A stretch of DNA of 64,000 bases from Auraticoccus monumenti (GCF_900101785.1 NZ_LT629688.1:3534001-3598000), one strand, 5' to 3'. Positions 20,167 through 30,648 are shown, counted from the first letter of the stretch. Notes: generated by a model not told the origin, from the letters alone. Translations and numbers: made by a program.

Positions 20167-20320
20167 GTCCCGGCGCGACCGGGGGCGGCTGAGTCTCCCG
20201 ACGCGACGGGGGTGGCTGGGTTCCCGTGCGACGGGTGCGGCTGAGTGCGGCTGGTGCGACCCAGTTCGGTGCGACGGGTGCGGCTGGGTTCCGGCGCGAC
20301 CGCGCGGCTGGGTGCCGACC
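20161..20320. repeat. degenerate ~25-base tandem repeats
   Basis: Six or seven imperfect copies, 24-33 bases long, of a unit close to GGCTGGGTTCCGGTGCGACGG, starting at 20161, 20187, 20214, 20249 and 20282, with short partial copies between. The first copy contains the lhr stop codon. The rest fills the gap between the converging lhr and clgR genes. No coding role is seen. Confidence 0.75.
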
Positions 20321-20386
20321 AGAGGCGGTGAGGCTGGAGCGAGCCGCGGTCAGCCCGTCCAGGTCCCGGCGTGGCCGGGGCGGCGG

Positions 20387-20677
20387 TCAGGCGGCGACGG
20401 TGGTGTGCAGCGGGCGGATGGGCAGCACGGTGACGTTCTCCCGCACGGCCATCTTGTCGCTGACGGTGGAGAGGACCTCCGACATGGGTGTGCCCAGTGC
20501 GTCGCAGATGGAGGCCAGCAGCTCGCTGGAGGCCTCCTTCTGGCCGCGCTCGACCTCCGACAGGTAGCCCAGGCTGACCCGCGCCCGGGAGGAGACCTCG
20601 CGCAGGGTGCGGCCCTGGGCGACCCGCTGCTCGCGGAGGGACTCACCCATCAGCTCACGCAACAGAACCGGCTTCAT
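20387..20677 (-). CDS. clgR: ClgR-type helix-turn-helix regulator
   Basis: A 96-residue XRE-family DNA-binding protein. The helix-turn-helix is [30 protein letters not shown]-like at about residues 20-50 and matches the ClgR group, which activates clp protease and DNA-repair genes in actinobacteria. Its position next to cinA and pgsA is the usual one for clgR. The ATG at 20675-20677 has GAGGGAGG five bases upstream. An in-frame ATG six codons earlier (20693-20695) has TAGAGT six bases upstream and could be a leaderless start of the same gene. ClgR proteins often end in hydrophobic residues that make them Clp substrates; this one ends TTVAA, consistent with that. Confidence 0.88.
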   Translation of the reverse strand: MKPVLLRELMGESLREQRVAQGRTLREVSSRARVSLGYLSEVERGQKEASSELLASICDALGTPMSEVLSTVSDKMAVRENVTVLPIRPLHTTVAA

Positions 20678-20840
20678 CGCTGCCTCCCTCACCATGCTCA
20701 GACTCTACCCAGTGACCACGACACCTGAGCGATGCCCGCTCACCCTGCAGACACAGGATGGTCGGTGCGTACCCGCTCAACCCCGGTCGACACGTTCCTG
20801 TTCCCTCCCGCGGACGGCTCGGGCAGGCGCCCGGGCCGGC

Positions 20841-21341
20841 TCAGCGAACGCGGTCTCGGAGGGCGCGCACGGCCAGCGCCATCACGTGGCGGACGGTGTC
20901 GTTGCGCACCTGCTGCCGGTCCCCGACCAGGTGCAGCAGCTCGGTGTGGACGTCCCCACCCTCGGACACGGCGATCCAGACGTAGCCCGGCGGGTGACCC
21001 TCCGAGCCGGCGGGCCCGGCCACACCGGTGGTGGCCAGTCCCACGTCGGCCCGGAAGCGCTCGCGTGCACCCTCGGCCATGGCGCGCACGCACTCCTCGG
21101 AGATGGCGCCGTAGGCGTCCAGCAGGTCCTGGGGCACGCCGAGCACCTCGTGCTTGGCCGCGACGGCGTAGGTGACCACGCCCCCGAGCAGGACCTCCGA
21201 CGACCCCGGTACCTCCGCCAGCGTGGCCGCCACCAGACCCGCGGTCAGGGACTCCGCGGTGGCCACGTCGGCGTCGGCCTCGACCAGCGCCTCGACCAGC
21301 TCCTGGGCGTCGGGGGGTACGTGCCGCTCAGCGTCGCTCAT
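20841..21341 (-). CDS. CinA C-terminal domain protein, nicotinamide-nucleotide amidase-like
   Basis: A 166-residue single-domain protein of the CinA/PncC family, which deamidates nicotinamide mononucleotide in NAD recycling. Family segments are TAESLTAGLVAATL at about 29-42, GGVVTYAVAAKHEVLGV, and TTGVAGPAGSEGHPPG near 110-125 with the substrate-binding Gly-rich turn. The N-terminal molybdopterin-like domain of full CinA is absent. The ATG overlaps the stop of pgsA by four bases, so the two are translationally coupled. Confidence 0.9.
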   Translation of the reverse strand: MSDAERHVPPDAQELVEALVEADADVATAESLTAGLVAATLAEVPGSSEVLLGGVVTYAVAAKHEVLGVPQDLLDAYGAISEECVRAMAEGARERFRADVGLATTGVAGPAGSEGHPPGYVWIAVSEGGDVHTELLHLVGDRQQVRNDTVRHVMALAVRALRDRVR

Positions 21342-21919
21342 GCCCGAGCCCTACCCGCTCGACGCAGCACCACAGCCTCCCGCACGTAGTCGATGCCGGT
21401 CACGATCGTCACGACGAAGGCAGCGGCCATGGCCACCCAGGAGACGACGTCCAGCACCCCGGACAGGGGCAGCAGGTACAGCGTCAGCGCCACCGCCTGC
21501 AGCACGGTCTTGAGCTTCCCGCCCCGCCCGGCCGCCATCACCCCGTAGCGCAGCACGACGAAGCGCATCACGGTGATCCCCCACTCACGGACCAGGATGG
21601 CGATGGTCACCCACCACCACAGCTCCCCGATGATGCTGAGCCCGATGAAGGCCATCCCGGTCAGCGCCTTGTCCGCGATCGGGTCGGCCAGCTTGCCGAA
21701 GCTGGTGATCAGGTCGTGCTTGCGGGCCAGGTAGCCGTCGAGGCTGTCGGTGAGGATGGCCAGCACGAACACGGCCGTGCTGGCCAGCCGCCACCCGTCG
21801 TCGTCGGGGTGGGCCAGCAGCATCCACGCGAACACCGGCACCATCAGGATGCGGAGCAGGGTCAGCGCGTTGGGGACGTTCACGTTCGCGCTCCTGGTGG
21901 CCGGCTGGTCGGTGCTCAC
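21338..21919 (-). CDS. pgsA: CDP-diacylglycerol-glycerol-3-phosphate 3-phosphatidyltransferase
   Basis: Integral membrane enzyme that makes phosphatidylglycerol phosphate, 193 aa. The CDP-alcohol phosphotransferase motif is complete: DSLDGYLAR at about 60-68, then G eight residues later and two Asp in KLADPIADK. Membrane helices include [37 protein letters not shown] and [11 protein letters not shown]. The start GTG at 21919 overlaps the rimO stop (GTGA). A second CDP-alcohol phosphotransferase function (phosphatidylinositol phosphate synthase) is possible, but the neighbourhood rimO-pgsA-cinA favours PgsA. Confidence 0.92.
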   Translation of the reverse strand: MSTDQPATRSANVNVPNALTLLRILMVPVFAWMLLAHPDDDGWRLASTAVFVLAILTDSLDGYLARKHDLITSFGKLADPIADKALTGMAFIGLSIIGELWWWVTIAILVREWGITVMRFVVLRYGVMAAGRGGKLKTVLQAVALTLYLLPLSGVLDVVSWVAMAAAFVVTIVTGIDYVREAVVLRRAGRARA

Positions 21920-23421
21920 CGGAGCACCTCCGCCACCAGCTCCGGTCCCTCGCTCGCCACCACCACGGCCTCGACCAGGTCACCCACCGCCAGCCCGGCA
22001 GCCGGTCGCCCGTCGGGGCCGACCACCCGGGTGGCGCCGTCGACCTCGGGCCCCTGGTGGGCGCTGCGCCCGATCCAGGCCGGCTCGTCGGGGTCGTCGG
22101 TGTCGTCGGTCTCCACCAGCACCCGGACGCGCTCCCCGATCCGGTCCTCCGCCCGCTGGTCCATCATCTCGGTGGCCAGGTCGACCGCCACCGATCGGCG
22201 CTCCTCGACCACCTCCGCGGGCAGGTGCCCGTCCAGGGACGCCGCCGCGGTGCCGTCCTCGTCGGAGTAGTCGAAGACCCCGACGGCGTCGAGGCGGGCG
22301 GCCTCGACGAAGTCCAGCAGGGTCTGGAAGTCGGCCTCGCTCTCGCCGGGGAAGCCGACGATGACGTTGGAGCGGATCCCGGCCTGCGGGGCCCGCTCCC
22401 GGATGGACTCGATCAGGCCCAGGAAGGAGTCCGGGTCCCCGAAGCGCTTCATCCGGCGCAGCACCGCCGGGGCGGCGTGCTGGAAGGAGAGGTCGAAGTA
22501 GGGCACCACGCCCTCGATGGAGGTCATCGCGGTCACCAGCGAGGCCCGGGTCTCGGCCGGCTGCAGGTAGGACACCCGCACCCAGTCGATCCCGTCGACC
22601 GCGGCGAGCTCGCCCAGCATGGTCTCCATGGCCCGGATGTCGCCCAGGTCCTTGCCGTAGGAGCTGGAGTTCTCGCTCACCAGGAAGACCTCGCGCACCC
22701 CCTGCTCGGCCAGCCAGCGGGCCTCGGCCACCACGTCGGCCGGCGGGCGGGAGACGTAGGCGCCGCGGAAGCTGGGGATGGCGCAGAAGGTGCAGCGCCG
22801 GTCGCAGCCGGAGGCGATCTTGAGCGGGGCCATCGGCCCGCTGCCCAGCCGTCGCCGCACCGCCCGCGGGCCGCTGGCCGGGGCGAGGCCACCGGGGAGG
22901 TCCGGAGCGGTCTGGTGCCCGGGCACCGCGACCGACCCGGCCGCGGCAGGCCGCTGGACCGGGGAGATGGGCAGCAGCGCCCGGCGGTCCCGGGGGGCGT
23001 GGGCGACGTGGGTGCCGCCGGCCAGGATGTCCTGCAGCCGGGCGGAGACGTCGGCGTAGTCGTCGAAGCCCAGCACGGCGTCGGCCTCGGGCAGCGACTC
23101 GGCCAGGTCCCGCCCGTAGCGCTCCGCCAGGCAGCCCACGGCGACCACGGCCCGGGTGGTGCCCGCGGACTTGAGGTCGGCCGCGGCCAGCAGGGTGTCG
23201 ACCGAGTCCTTCTTGGCCGACTCGACGAAGCCGCAGGTGTTGACCATCACGGCCTCGGCCTGCTCGGGGTCGTCCACCAGCCGGAACCCGCCGGCCTCGA
23301 GCCGGGCGGCGAGCTCTTCCGAGTCCACGTCGTTGCGGGCGCAACCCAGTGAGACCAGGTGCACCGTGGTGGGCTCCCCGGCCTGAGGGGGCGGGCTGGG
23401 CTGTCGTGTCTGGGTCGTCAT
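21916..23421 (-). CDS. rimO: ribosomal protein S12 methylthiotransferase RimO
   Basis: Radical-SAM enzyme that methylthiolates an Asp of ribosomal protein S12; 501 aa. The N-terminal domain starts [15 protein letters not shown], with [13 protein letters not shown] and VGCLAERYG supplying the other cluster cysteines. The radical-SAM C-x3-C-x2-C is CDRRCTFC near 277-284. A TRAM domain ends the protein. An unusual linker of about 45 residues rich in Pro, Ala and Gly sits between the two domains (about 225-265). I choose the ATG at 23419-23421; the frame is open upstream but that extension lies in the divergent promoter region and has low complexity. First gene of rimO-pgsA-cinA. Confidence 0.93.
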   Translation of the reverse strand: MTTQTRQPSPPPQAGEPTTVHLVSLGCARNDVDSEELAARLEAGGFRLVDDPEQAEAVMVNTCGFVESAKKDSVDTLLAAADLKSAGTTRAVVAVGCLAERYGRDLAESLPEADAVLGFDDYADVSARLQDILAGGTHVAHAPRDRRALLPISPVQRPAAAGSVAVPGHQTAPDLPGGLAPASGPRAVRRRLGSGPMAPLKIASGCDRRCTFCAIPSFRGAYVSRPPADVVAEARWLAEQGVREVFLVSENSSSYGKDLGDIRAMETMLGELAAVDGIDWVRVSYLQPAETRASLVTAMTSIEGVVPYFDLSFQHAAPAVLRRMKRFGDPDSFLGLIESIRERAPQAGIRSNVIVGFPGESEADFQTLLDFVEAARLDAVGVFDYSDEDGTAAASLDGHLPAEVVEERRSVAVDLATEMMDQRAEDRIGERVRVLVETDDTDDPDEPAWIGRSAHQGPEVDGATRVVGPDGRPAAGLAVGDLVEAVVVASEGPELVAEVLR

Positions 23422-23645
23422 CGCCCGCCCAGTATGTCTCGGAGACGGCGAGGGCGCCGCATCGACGCGGCGCCGACGGCCCGTCCGGACGTCCGCGGCG
23501 CAGCCCAGAGCCTCCGGCGCGACGGCTCGGTGCGGTCGCCGGGGCCGCCGGCCGACCCCGTGGCGGTGGCCTGCTGGACCCCTACCCTCGGACGTGTCCC
23601 CGCCCGTCCCGGGCGCGGCACCTGTCGACGACACGAGGAACCCCG

Positions 23646-24140
23646 ATGACCGTCATCTCGTCCACCCGTCCCCTGGCCGCCGGGCTCGCCGCCCTGGCGC
23701 TGACGCTCGGCCTGGGCCTGACGGGCTGCTCGACGGGCGACGAGGCCGCCCAGCCCGACGCCACCGGCAGCGACACCACCACCAGCCAGCCCGAGACCGC
23801 CCCCTCCGAGGCCCCCTCCGAGACCCCTTCCGAGACGCCCTCCGAGGCCCCTTCCGAGGACGCCTCGACCGACAGCGGCGAGAGCGGGGGCAAGCCGAGC
23901 AAGGAGGAGGTCGCCACGGGGCTGAACGACCTCGTCGCGGAGATGTCCCCGGGGGCGAGCGAGGCCAGCGGGGACGTGCTGGAGAAGCTGACCACCTGCG
24001 CGGTGGACAAGATCTACGACACCGCCTCGGAGAAGTCCCTGCAGGCCATCGCCGAGGGCGACCTGAGTGGCGCCGACCCCGACGACCTGACCGACCTCTC
24101 CAACGCCATCAGCGAGTGCAGCACCGAGGTCGTGGGCTGA
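23646..24140 (+). CDS. secreted lipoprotein with Ser-Glu-Pro linker
   Basis: A 164-residue predicted lipoprotein. The signal peptide runs to the lipobox LTGC (Cys near residue 28). A linker of about 40 residues follows, built from repeats of the type PSEAPSET, then a small C-terminal domain of about 85 residues ([18 protein letters not shown] onward) with two Cys (LTTCAV and ISECS) that could form a disulfide. GAGGAA lies five bases before the ATG. I do not recognise the domain. It is divergent from rimO and convergent with ftsK. Confidence 0.85.
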   Translation: MTVISSTRPLAAGLAALALTLGLGLTGCSTGDEAAQPDATGSDTTTSQPETAPSEAPSETPSETPSEAPSEDASTDSGESGGKPSKEEVATGLNDLVAEMSPGASEASGDVLEKLTTCAVDKIYDTASEKSLQAIAEGDLSGADPDDLTDLSNAISECSTEVVG

Positions 24141-24159
24141 CCTCGGGCACCACACGCAC

Positions 24160-24195
24160 ACAGCGGGCCACCAGGAGATCCTGGTGGCCCGCTGT
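24160..24195. terminator. bidirectional terminator hairpin
   Basis: A perfect stem of at least 16 base pairs (ACAGCGGGCCACCAGG and its complement) with a 4-base loop AGAT. It lies between the convergent lipoprotein gene and ftsK and probably ends both transcripts. No U-tract is present on either side. Confidence 0.8.
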
Positions 24196-24222
24196 CCGTG
24201 CGGGTGCTCAGCGTGCGGCTGC

Positions 24223-26832
24223 TCAGCCGTTCTGCAGGTTGCCCAGCACGGTGTCGAGCTCGTCGGGCTTGACCAGCACCTCTCGCGGCTTGGACCCCTC
24301 CGAGGGGCCGACGATGCCCCGGGTCTCCAGGATGTCCATCAGCCGCCCGGCCTTGGCGAAGCCGACCCGCAGCTTGCGCTGCAGCATCGAGGTGGAGCCG
24401 AGGTCGAGCTGGACGATCAGCTTCGCCGCCTCAAGCACCAGCTCCATGTCGTCGCCGATGTCCTCGACCACCTTCTTCGACTCCGCCGGGGCGGCGACGT
24501 CCTCGCGGTAGGTCGGCTTGAGCTGCTCGGTGACGTGCTTGACGACGTCGCGCACCTCGCCCTCGCCCACCCAGGCGCCCTGCACGCGGATGGCCTTGCC
24601 GGCCCCCATCGGCAGGAAGAGACCGTCTCCCTGACCGACCAGCTTCTCCGCACCGGGCTGGTCCAGGATGACCCGGGAGTCGGTCATCGAGGAGGTGGCC
24701 AGCGCGAGCCGGCTGGGGATGTTGGCCTTGATCAGACCGGTGACCACGTCGGTGCTCGGGCGCTGCGTGGCCAGCACCAGGTGGATGCCGGCCGCGCGGG
24801 CCAGCTGGGTGATCCGGACGATGGAGTCCTCGACGTCGCGCGGGGCCACCATCATCAGGTCGGCCAGCTCGTCGACGATCACCAGCAGGTACGGGTAGGG
24901 CGAGAGCACCCGCTCCGAGCCCGCCGGCAGCACCACCTGGTTGGCCCGCACCGCCTTGTTGAAGTCGTCGACGTGGCGGAACCCGAAGGCGGCCAGGTCG
25001 TCGTAGCGCATGTCCATCTCGCGCACGACCCACTGCAGCGCCTCGGCGGCCTTCTTGGCGTTGGTGATGATCGGGGTGACCAGGTGCGGGATGCCCTCGT
25101 AGGCGGTGAGCTCGACCCGCTTGGGGTCGACCAGCAGCATCCGGACCTCGTCGGGGGTGGCGCGCATCATCACCGAGGTGATCATCGAGTTGATCACCGA
25201 GGACTTGCCTGCGCCGGTGGCCCCGGCCACCAGCAGGTGCGGCATCTTGGCCAGGTTGGCCACCACGAACCCGCCCTCGACGTCCTTGCCCAGCCCGACG
25301 GTCATCGGGTGGTGGTCGTTGCGCGCCTTGTTGGAGCGGAGCACGTCGCCGAGGGTGACGATCTCCTTGTCCACGTTGGGGATCTCGATGCCGATCGCGG
25401 ACTTGCCCGGGATCGGGGACAGGATCCGCACGTCGGCGCTGGCCACCGCGTACGCGATGTTGCGGCTCAGGGCGGTGACCTTCTCCACCTTCACCGCCGG
25501 GCCGAGCTCCACCTCGTAGCGGGTCACCGTCGGCCCGCGGGTGTAGCCGGTGACGGTGGCGTCGATGCCGAACTCCGACATCACGTTGGTCAGCTGGCCG
25601 ACCACGGCGTCCGACGCCGCGGTACGGGCCTTGGGCACCGTCCCGTTCTTGAGCGCGGCGGAGTCGGGCAGCAGGTACTGGACGTCACCGGAGAGGGTGA
25701 GCTGCTCGACCCGCTGCGGGATCGGGGAGTGGTTCGGGGCCTCCAGCGGGGTGACGTCCATGGCCGTGGCGGCCACGGCCTCCCCCGGCGGCAGACCGGC
25801 GGTGACCCTCCGGGCGGCGACCGACTCCTCGTCGTCGGCCTCGTCGCCCTGGTCCTCGGCCTGGTGCTCGGTGGTGTCCTGCGCCGGTGCTGCGGTCTCG
25901 TCGGGGACCTCGCCGGTGCTCAGCCCGCGGCGACCGCGCCGGCTCGGGCGCTCCTCGACCAGCGGGGTGTCGTAGGCCTCGTCGACGCCGTACTCGATGT
26001 CGTCGGGGCGACGCTCCAGGCGGTGCTGGCGGGCGGCGGCGCGGACGGCGCGGACCCGCCCCGGCATCTCGTGCAGCGGGATCCCCACCACGACCACCAC
26101 GCCGAAGAGGGTGAGCAGCACCAGCAGCGGGACGGCCACCCAGACGGTGAGCAGCTCCGAGAGCAGGCTGGAGGAGATGAACCCCAGCACCCCGCCGGCC
26201 GCCCGCAGCGCGAGCGGGTCCGACGGCTCGGGGATGCCCTTGGCCACGCTGACCAGGCCGAGCAGGCCGAGGGCGAGCGACATCCAGCCGACGACCTGGC
26301 GCCCGGCCGGGCCGTTGCGGTCGGGGTGGCGCAGCGTCCGCCAGGCCATCCCGCCGAAGAAGAGGGGCGCGGCGAAGGCGAGGGTGCCGATCACCGAGCT
26401 GACGCCGGTGTGGATCCAGCCGCCGACGGGGTCGGGCAGCCCGAACCAGAACTCGGCCGCGAGCACGATGGTGGTGGCCAGCAGCAGCAGCCCGGCGCCG
26501 TCGCGGCGCAGGGCGGGGTCGACCTGGTCCTCCCCCGGGCCGACGCTGCGGGCCATGTGGCCCACGCCGTGGGCCAGGCCCGAGAAGAGCGCGGCGACGC
26601 CCGAACCGAGCACCGCCCAGACCGAGCGGCGCGGTGGACGCCTCGGGGTGGCCCGTCGGCTGCCGCCGCCGCGGCTCGCCCCCTGGGGAGGACGCTTCGC
26701 CGGCGGGCGTGCGGAGGTCGTGCGGGGGGATGTGCTGCTCTTGCTTCCGGACGACCGCGGACGGCTGGACCCGGCCCGGTTGCCCGGACTAGGAGCTTTC
26801 GACCGCGGTGGGGAAGACGCGCGGGTCGCCAT
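24223..26832 (-). CDS. ftsK: DNA translocase FtsK
   Basis: Septum-located DNA pump, 869 aa. A basic, Ser/Pro/Arg-rich N-terminal tail (about 75 residues) is followed by four membrane helices between about 80 and 240, then a linker rich in Glu and Asp. The motor domain has Walker [11 protein letters not shown] near 535 and Walker [13 protein letters not shown] near 640. The C-terminal winged-helix gamma domain (about 800-869) contains [22 protein letters not shown], which reads the KOPS-type orientation sequences. TAGCCT seven bases before the ATG suggests a leaderless start. Confidence 0.95.
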   Translation of the reverse strand: MATRASSPPRSKAPSPGNRAGSSRPRSSGSKSSTSPRTTSARPPAKRPPQGASRGGGSRRATPRRPPRRSVWAVLGSGVAALFSGLAHGVGHMARSVGPGEDQVDPALRRDGAGLLLLATTIVLAAEFWFGLPDPVGGWIHTGVSSVIGTLAFAAPLFFGGMAWRTLRHPDRNGPAGRQVVGWMSLALGLLGLVSVAKGIPEPSDPLALRAAGGVLGFISSSLLSELLTVWVAVPLLVLLTLFGVVVVVGIPLHEMPGRVRAVRAAARQHRLERRPDDIEYGVDEAYDTPLVEERPSRRGRRGLSTGEVPDETAAPAQDTTEHQAEDQGDEADDEESVAARRVTAGLPPGEAVAATAMDVTPLEAPNHSPIPQRVEQLTLSGDVQYLLPDSAALKNGTVPKARTAASDAVVGQLTNVMSEFGIDATVTGYTRGPTVTRYEVELGPAVKVEKVTALSRNIAYAVASADVRILSPIPGKSAIGIEIPNVDKEIVTLGDVLRSNKARNDHHPMTVGLGKDVEGGFVVANLAKMPHLLVAGATGAGKSSVINSMITSVMMRATPDEVRMLLVDPKRVELTAYEGIPHLVTPIITNAKKAAEALQWVVREMDMRYDDLAAFGFRHVDDFNKAVRANQVVLPAGSERVLSPYPYLLVIVDELADLMMVAPRDVEDSIVRITQLARAAGIHLVLATQRPSTDVVTGLIKANIPSRLALATSSMTDSRVILDQPGAEKLVGQGDGLFLPMGAGKAIRVQGAWVGEGEVRDVVKHVTEQLKPTYREDVAAPAESKKVVEDIGDDMELVLEAAKLIVQLDLGSTSMLQRKLRVGFAKAGRLMDILETRGIVGPSEGSKPREVLVKPDELDTVLGNLQNG

Positions 26833-26871
26833 GTTCGGGAGGCTACGCCATGGACGTCGACCCGCTCCGCC

Positions 26872-27708
26872 TCACACGCCGGGGACGGCCCCCCGCAGCT
26901 GCCACAGGTGGTCCACCGGCCCGATGCCCGCCCCGAGGGCGAAACCGGTGCGGATCCCGCCGGTGGTGTAGTCCTTGGCCCCGGCCACCGCCACCGCCAT
27001 CTCCTGCCCCAGCGCCAGCCGGCTGGCGATCGCCGAGGCCAGGGTGCAGCCGGTGCCGTGGGTGTGGGCGTTGTCGGCCCGCTCGGCGGTGAAGGTGAGC
27101 GGCACCGACCCCGGCGCGGCGGAGAGCAGCAGGTCGGTCGGCGGTCCGACCCTGTGACCGCCCTTGACCAGCGCCCACCCGGCGCCGGTGCCCAGCAGCG
27201 CCTGGGCCAGCTCGGCCGGGGTGGCGTCCTCCGCCAGCCCGGACAGCAGCACCGCCTCGCCCAGGTTCGGCGTCACCACCGTGGCCCGGGGCAGCAGCAG
27301 CTCGCGCATCGCCGCCACCGCCTCGGGGGCCACCAGCGGGTCACCGTGCTTGGAGGCGCAGACCGGGTCCACCACCACCGGGGTGCCCTCGGGCAGCGTG
27401 GCCAGCAGCCCGGCCACCAGCTCGACCACCTCCACCGTGCCCAGCATCCCGGTCTTCACCGCGTCCACGCCGATGTCGTCCACGACGCTGCGGAACTGCC
27501 CGCTGACCGCCTCCGCGGGCAGCGGCCACCAGCCCTGGACGCCGAGGGAGTTCTGGGCGGTGACCGCGGTGAGCACGCTCATCCCGTGCACGCCGTGGGC
27601 CATCATCGTCTTCAGGTCGGCCTGGATCCCCGCTCCCCCACCGGAGTCCGAGCCGGCCACGGTGAGCACCCGCGCCGTGGGCAGGCCCGGCTCAGCCGAA
27701 GTGGTCAT
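26872..27708 (-). CDS. thiD: hydroxymethylpyrimidine kinase/phosphomethylpyrimidine kinase
   Basis: Phosphorylates HMP and HMP-phosphate in thiamine synthesis; 278 aa. It opens with [20 protein letters not shown], the ThiD signature, and has GHRVG, the anion-hole sequence [13 protein letters not shown] near 225-237 and TGMLGT. I start at the ATG 27706-27708, with GGGAGGA seven bases upstream; an ATG six codons earlier lacks this. The start lies inside thiL (17-base overlap), so the two thiamine genes are coupled. No TPP riboswitch is seen upstream of thiL. Confidence 0.94.
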   Translation of the reverse strand: MTTSAEPGLPTARVLTVAGSDSGGGAGIQADLKTMMAHGVHGMSVLTAVTAQNSLGVQGWWPLPAEAVSGQFRSVVDDIGVDAVKTGMLGTVEVVELVAGLLATLPEGTPVVVDPVCASKHGDPLVAPEAVAAMRELLLPRATVVTPNLGEAVLLSGLAEDATPAELAQALLGTGAGWALVKGGHRVGPPTDLLLSAAPGSVPLTFTAERADNAHTHGTGCTLASAIASRLALGQEMAVAVAGAKDYTTGGIRTGFALGAGIGPVDHLWQLRGAVPGV

Positions 27709-28651
27709 GTCCCTGTCCTCCCTCACGCACCGCGCCGTCGACGGTGACCCGCGGGCCGTCCGGGCCCGGCTGCTGCACCCGGCCGACCGGGGTCCAGCCC
27801 TCCGGCACCGCGCCGGTGGCGAAGGTGGCGGCGAGGGCGTGGTCCTCCCCGCCGGTCAGCACGAAGTCCATCGGGTCGCGTCCGGTGGCCTGGGCGACCG
27901 TGGCCAGCACCGGTGCCACCTCGAACGCGCCGGCGTCCAGGTCGACCGCGACCCCGGACGCCCGCGCCACGTGACCCAGGTCGGCGAGCAGCCCGTCGGA
28001 GACGTCGACCATGGCGGTGGCCCCGGCCAGCCGTGCCTGCCGGCCCGCCCCCCAGGGGACCTCCGGGGCCAGCTGGGCGGCCACGGCAGCCCGCGGCGAG
28101 CGGAACCCGCGGGCCAGCACGGCCAGCCCGGCCGCCGCCCAGCCCAGCCGTCCGCGCAGCGCGACCACGTCACCGGGACGAGCCCCGGCCCGGGTCACCG
28201 GCTCCCCGTCCAGGCGACCGACCACCGTCACGGCCACGGTCACGTCACGGCTGCGGGTGGTGTCCCCGCCGACCAGACCGAACCCGGAGCGCTCGCACTC
28301 CTCCAGCACCCCCTGGTGGAAGAAGCGCAACCACGTCAGCGGCAGGTCGGCCGGGGCGGAGAGCGAGATCAGCAGCGTCCAGGGGTCGGCCCCCATCGCC
28401 TCGACGTCGGCCCCCGCCGCGGCCACCGCCTTGCGGCCGGTCTCCAGCCCGGTGGACCAGTCGCGACGGAAGTGCACGCCCTCGACCATCGTGTCGGTGG
28501 AGACCACCAGCCGGCCGGCGCCCTCCAGCACGGCCGCGTCGTCACCGGGCCCCAGGAACACCCCCGGGTGGGCCGACAACCCCTTCGTGAACAGGGCGAC
28601 GGCCCCGAACTCCCCCAGCCCACCCAGGGTGGTGGGCGCCTGCTCCGCCAT
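27692..28651 (-). CDS. thiL: thiamine-monophosphate kinase
   Basis: ATP-dependent kinase that makes thiamine diphosphate; 319 aa. The family hallmarks are [10 protein letters not shown] near 40, [12 protein letters not shown] near 57-70, GGDTTRS near 128 and [14 protein letters not shown] near 215. I choose the ATG 28649-28651, which puts the conserved [10 protein letters not shown] segment at residue 12; the frame is open further upstream without homology. GAGGAG lies about 12 bases upstream. It leads a two-gene unit with thiD and is divergent from the Lrp-domain gene. Confidence 0.94.
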   Translation of the reverse strand: MAEQAPTTLGGLGEFGAVALFTKGLSAHPGVFLGPGDDAAVLEGAGRLVVSTDTMVEGVHFRRDWSTGLETGRKAVAAAGADVEAMGADPWTLLISLSAPADLPLTWLRFFHQGVLEECERSGFGLVGGDTTRSRDVTVAVTVVGRLDGEPVTRAGARPGDVVALRGRLGWAAAGLAVLARGFRSPRAAVAAQLAPEVPWGAGRQARLAGATAMVDVSDGLLADLGHVARASGVAVDLDAGAFEVAPVLATVAQATGRDPMDFVLTGGEDHALAATFATGAVPEGWTPVGRVQQPGPDGPRVTVDGAVREGGQGHDHFG

Positions 28652-28797
28652 CGCCGCTACGGCTCCTCGCGCTGCTCGTCCTCGGCGCCCGTCCCCCGGG
28701 CGCCCTGGTCCGGACACGGTAGCGTGACCGCGCCGGCGGCCGGCCGCGCGCCGGACCGCGGCGCCCCGGGGCGACGTGCGGGAGAGGAGCTCCGACG

Positions 28798-29034
28798 ATG
28801 AGCGTGCAGGCCTACGTGCTGGTGCAGACCGCGGTCGGCCGCGCGGTGGAGGTGTCGGAGCGGATCCGCACCCTGCCGGGCGTGCGGGTGGCCCGCGACG
28901 TCACCGGTCCCTACGACGTGGTGGTCGAGGTCGAGGCCGACACCATGGACGACCTGGGCCGCCTGGTGGTGGCTCAGGTGCAGCAGGTGCCGGGGATCAC
29001 CCGCACCGTGACCTGCCCGGTGGTGAACCTCTGA
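28798..29034 (+). CDS. stand-alone Lrp/AsnC ligand-binding (RAM) domain protein
   Basis: A 78-residue protein consisting only of the C-terminal effector-binding domain of Lrp/AsnC regulators (alpha-beta sandwich), without the DNA-binding half. It begins MSVQAYVLVQTAVGRAVEVSE and ends with the QVPGITRTVTCPVV strand. Such small proteins form decamers or partner with full Lrp proteins in other species. GAGAGGAG lies before the ATG. Its stop overlaps the presumed CTG start of the DUF3515 gene, an arrangement common in actinobacteria next to thiL. Confidence 0.88.
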   Translation: MSVQAYVLVQTAVGRAVEVSERIRTLPGVRVARDVTGPYDVVVEVEADTMDDLGRLVVAQVQQVPGITRTVTCPVVNL

Positions 29035-29486
29035 GGGCGCGGACGGCCGCCGTCCTGCTGGCCGGGGCGCTCGCGCTCACCGCCTGCAGCGCCGAGGTGG
29101 CCCTCGAACCCCCGACCCCCGACCCGGCTTCGGCCGCGGTCTGCGCGGAGCTGGTGCCGGCGCTGCCCGCGACGCTGGCCGGCCAGCCCGCCCGCGAGGT
29201 GACCGGCCCGCGGGAGCTGGTGGCGGCCTGGGGCACCCCGCCGATCACGGTCCGCTGCGGCGTCCCCCAGCCCGCGGCGCTGGAGCCGACCAGCCAGTGC
29301 TTCGAGGTCCAGGGGGTGGGTTGGTTCGCCGAGCCGGTGCCCGAGGGCTACCTGTTCACCACCATCGGCCGGACGGCCTTCGTGGAGGTCGGTGTCCCGA
29401 GCCGCTACGCACCGGAGGCCGACGTGCTGGTGGAGCTGGCGCCCGCGGTCTCGGCCCACGACCCGGTGCAGCGCCCCTGCGTGTGA
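29031..29486 (+). CDS. DUF3515 family lipoprotein (probable CTG start)
   Basis: A 151-residue secreted protein of the DUF3515 family, commonly located between thiL and ddl in actinobacteria. From residue 1 it reads (M)RARTAAVLLAGALALTACS, a clear lipoprotein signal with lipobox LTAC. Three further Cys (VCAEL, VRCGVP and SQCFEV) and the final CV are in the mature part. No ATG, GTG or TTG occurs in frame after 28776, and starting there would put about 85 low-complexity residues before the signal peptide. The CTG at 29031-29033 overlaps the previous stop as CTGA, giving the same four-base coupling seen elsewhere in the window. Confidence 0.78.
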   Translation: MRARTAAVLLAGALALTACSAEVALEPPTPDPASAAVCAELVPALPATLAGQPAREVTGPRELVAAWGTPPITVRCGVPQPAALEPTSQCFEVQGVGWFAEPVPEGYLFTTIGRTAFVEVGVPSRYAPEADVLVELAPAVSAHDPVQRPCV

Positions 29487-29493
29487 GCGCCGG

Positions 29494-30609
29494 TCAGCGC
29501 AGGCCGAGCGGCCGGGCCAGGGCCAGCTCGACCAGGCGGGCGACCAGGTCGGGGTAGCCGAGCCCGCTGGCCGACCAGACCATGGGGAACATCGAGTGCT
29601 CGGTGAAGCCGGGCATGGTGTTGATCTCGTTGACCAGGACCTGGCCGTCACGGGTGACGAAGGTGTCCACCCGGCCCAGCCCCTCCGCGCCCACGGCGGT
29701 GAAGGTGCGCACCGCGACCTCGCGCACGCGGGCGACGACGTCCTCCTCCATCACCGCCGGCACCAGCAGGTCGACCTGCTCCTCCTCGGGCAGGTACTTG
29801 GCCTCGAAGTCGTAGAAGCCCGACGCCGTCCGGGTGACGATCTCGGCCACCACCGAGGTCTCCGGCCCGGCCGGGCCGTCCAGCACGCCGCACTCGATCT
29901 CACGGGCCTCCACCAGGCCCTTCTCCACCACGCACTTGGGGTCGTGGGCCAGTGCCGTCTCGACGGCCGGGACCAGCCCGGACGGCTCGTCCACCCGGGT
30001 GATGCCGATGCTGGACCCGCCGCGGGCGGGCTTGACGAACACCGGGAACCCCAGGGTGGCCACGGCCTCCAGGCAGAGGCTCTGGTCCGCCGCCCACCGC
30101 GCCGCGGTGAAGGAGGTCCACGGACCGACCGGGAGCCCGGCGGCGGACAGCACCTGCTTCATCCGCTCCTTGTCCATCGAGACCGCGCTGGCGCTGACCC
30201 CGGAGCCCACGTAGCGCAGCCCCAGCATCTCGAACATGCCCTGGATGGTGCCGTCCTCGCCGTAGGGCCCGTGCAGCAGCGTGAAGGCGACGTCGACCAC
30301 CACCTCCTCGACCAGCCGGTCCCCCTCGCGGGAGGCCAGCACGACCTGGTCGCCGGCGGGGAGCAGCACCGCCTGCGGGCGTCCGGGAGGGACGGTGGGC
30401 AAGCGGCCGTCCACGGTGACCAGGGCCGCGACGTCCTCGGCCGCGACCCGCAGCCAGGCCCCGTCCGCCGTGATCCCGATGCCCACCACGTCGTAGCGCT
30501 CGGCGTCCAGGGCCGCCACCACTCCGGCGGCGGTCAGGCAGGAGACCCCGTGCTCGGTGCTGGCGCCGCCGAAGACGACGGCGACGGTGGGTCGACGGGG
30601 ATGGGTCAT
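29494..30609 (-). CDS. ddl: D-alanine-D-alanine ligase
   Basis: ATP-grasp ligase that joins two D-alanines for peptidoglycan; 371 aa, cytoplasmic. The N-terminal domain carries VVFGGASTEHGVSC, the central part HGPYGEDGTIQGMFE and VSASAVSMDK, and the ATP-grasp core KPARGGSSIGITRV and the end motif VNEINTMPGFTEHSMFP. The ATG at 30607-30609 is preferred over an earlier one because it directly precedes the conserved strand and has GAGAGG upstream. It is the last gene of plsC-gpsA-ddl. Confidence 0.96.
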   Translation of the reverse strand: MTHPRRPTVAVVFGGASTEHGVSCLTAAGVVAALDAERYDVVGIGITADGAWLRVAAEDVAALVTVDGRLPTVPPGRPQAVLLPAGDQVVLASREGDRLVEEVVVDVAFTLLHGPYGEDGTIQGMFEMLGLRYVGSGVSASAVSMDKERMKQVLSAAGLPVGPWTSFTAARWAADQSLCLEAVATLGFPVFVKPARGGSSIGITRVDEPSGLVPAVETALAHDPKCVVEKGLVEAREIECGVLDGPAGPETSVVAEIVTRTASGFYDFEAKYLPEEEQVDLLVPAVMEEDVVARVREVAVRTFTAVGAEGLGRVDTFVTRDGQVLVNEINTMPGFTEHSMFPMVWSASGLGYPDLVARLVELALARPLGLR

Positions 30610-30648
30610 GGTGGCCTCTCGCTCGGGTGCGGACCACACCCTAGGCGC

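Noticed and set aside
26860-28720. TPP riboswitch before thiL-thiD
   Set aside because: I looked upstream of thiL for the conserved CUGAGA and GGA-loop segments and found neither.
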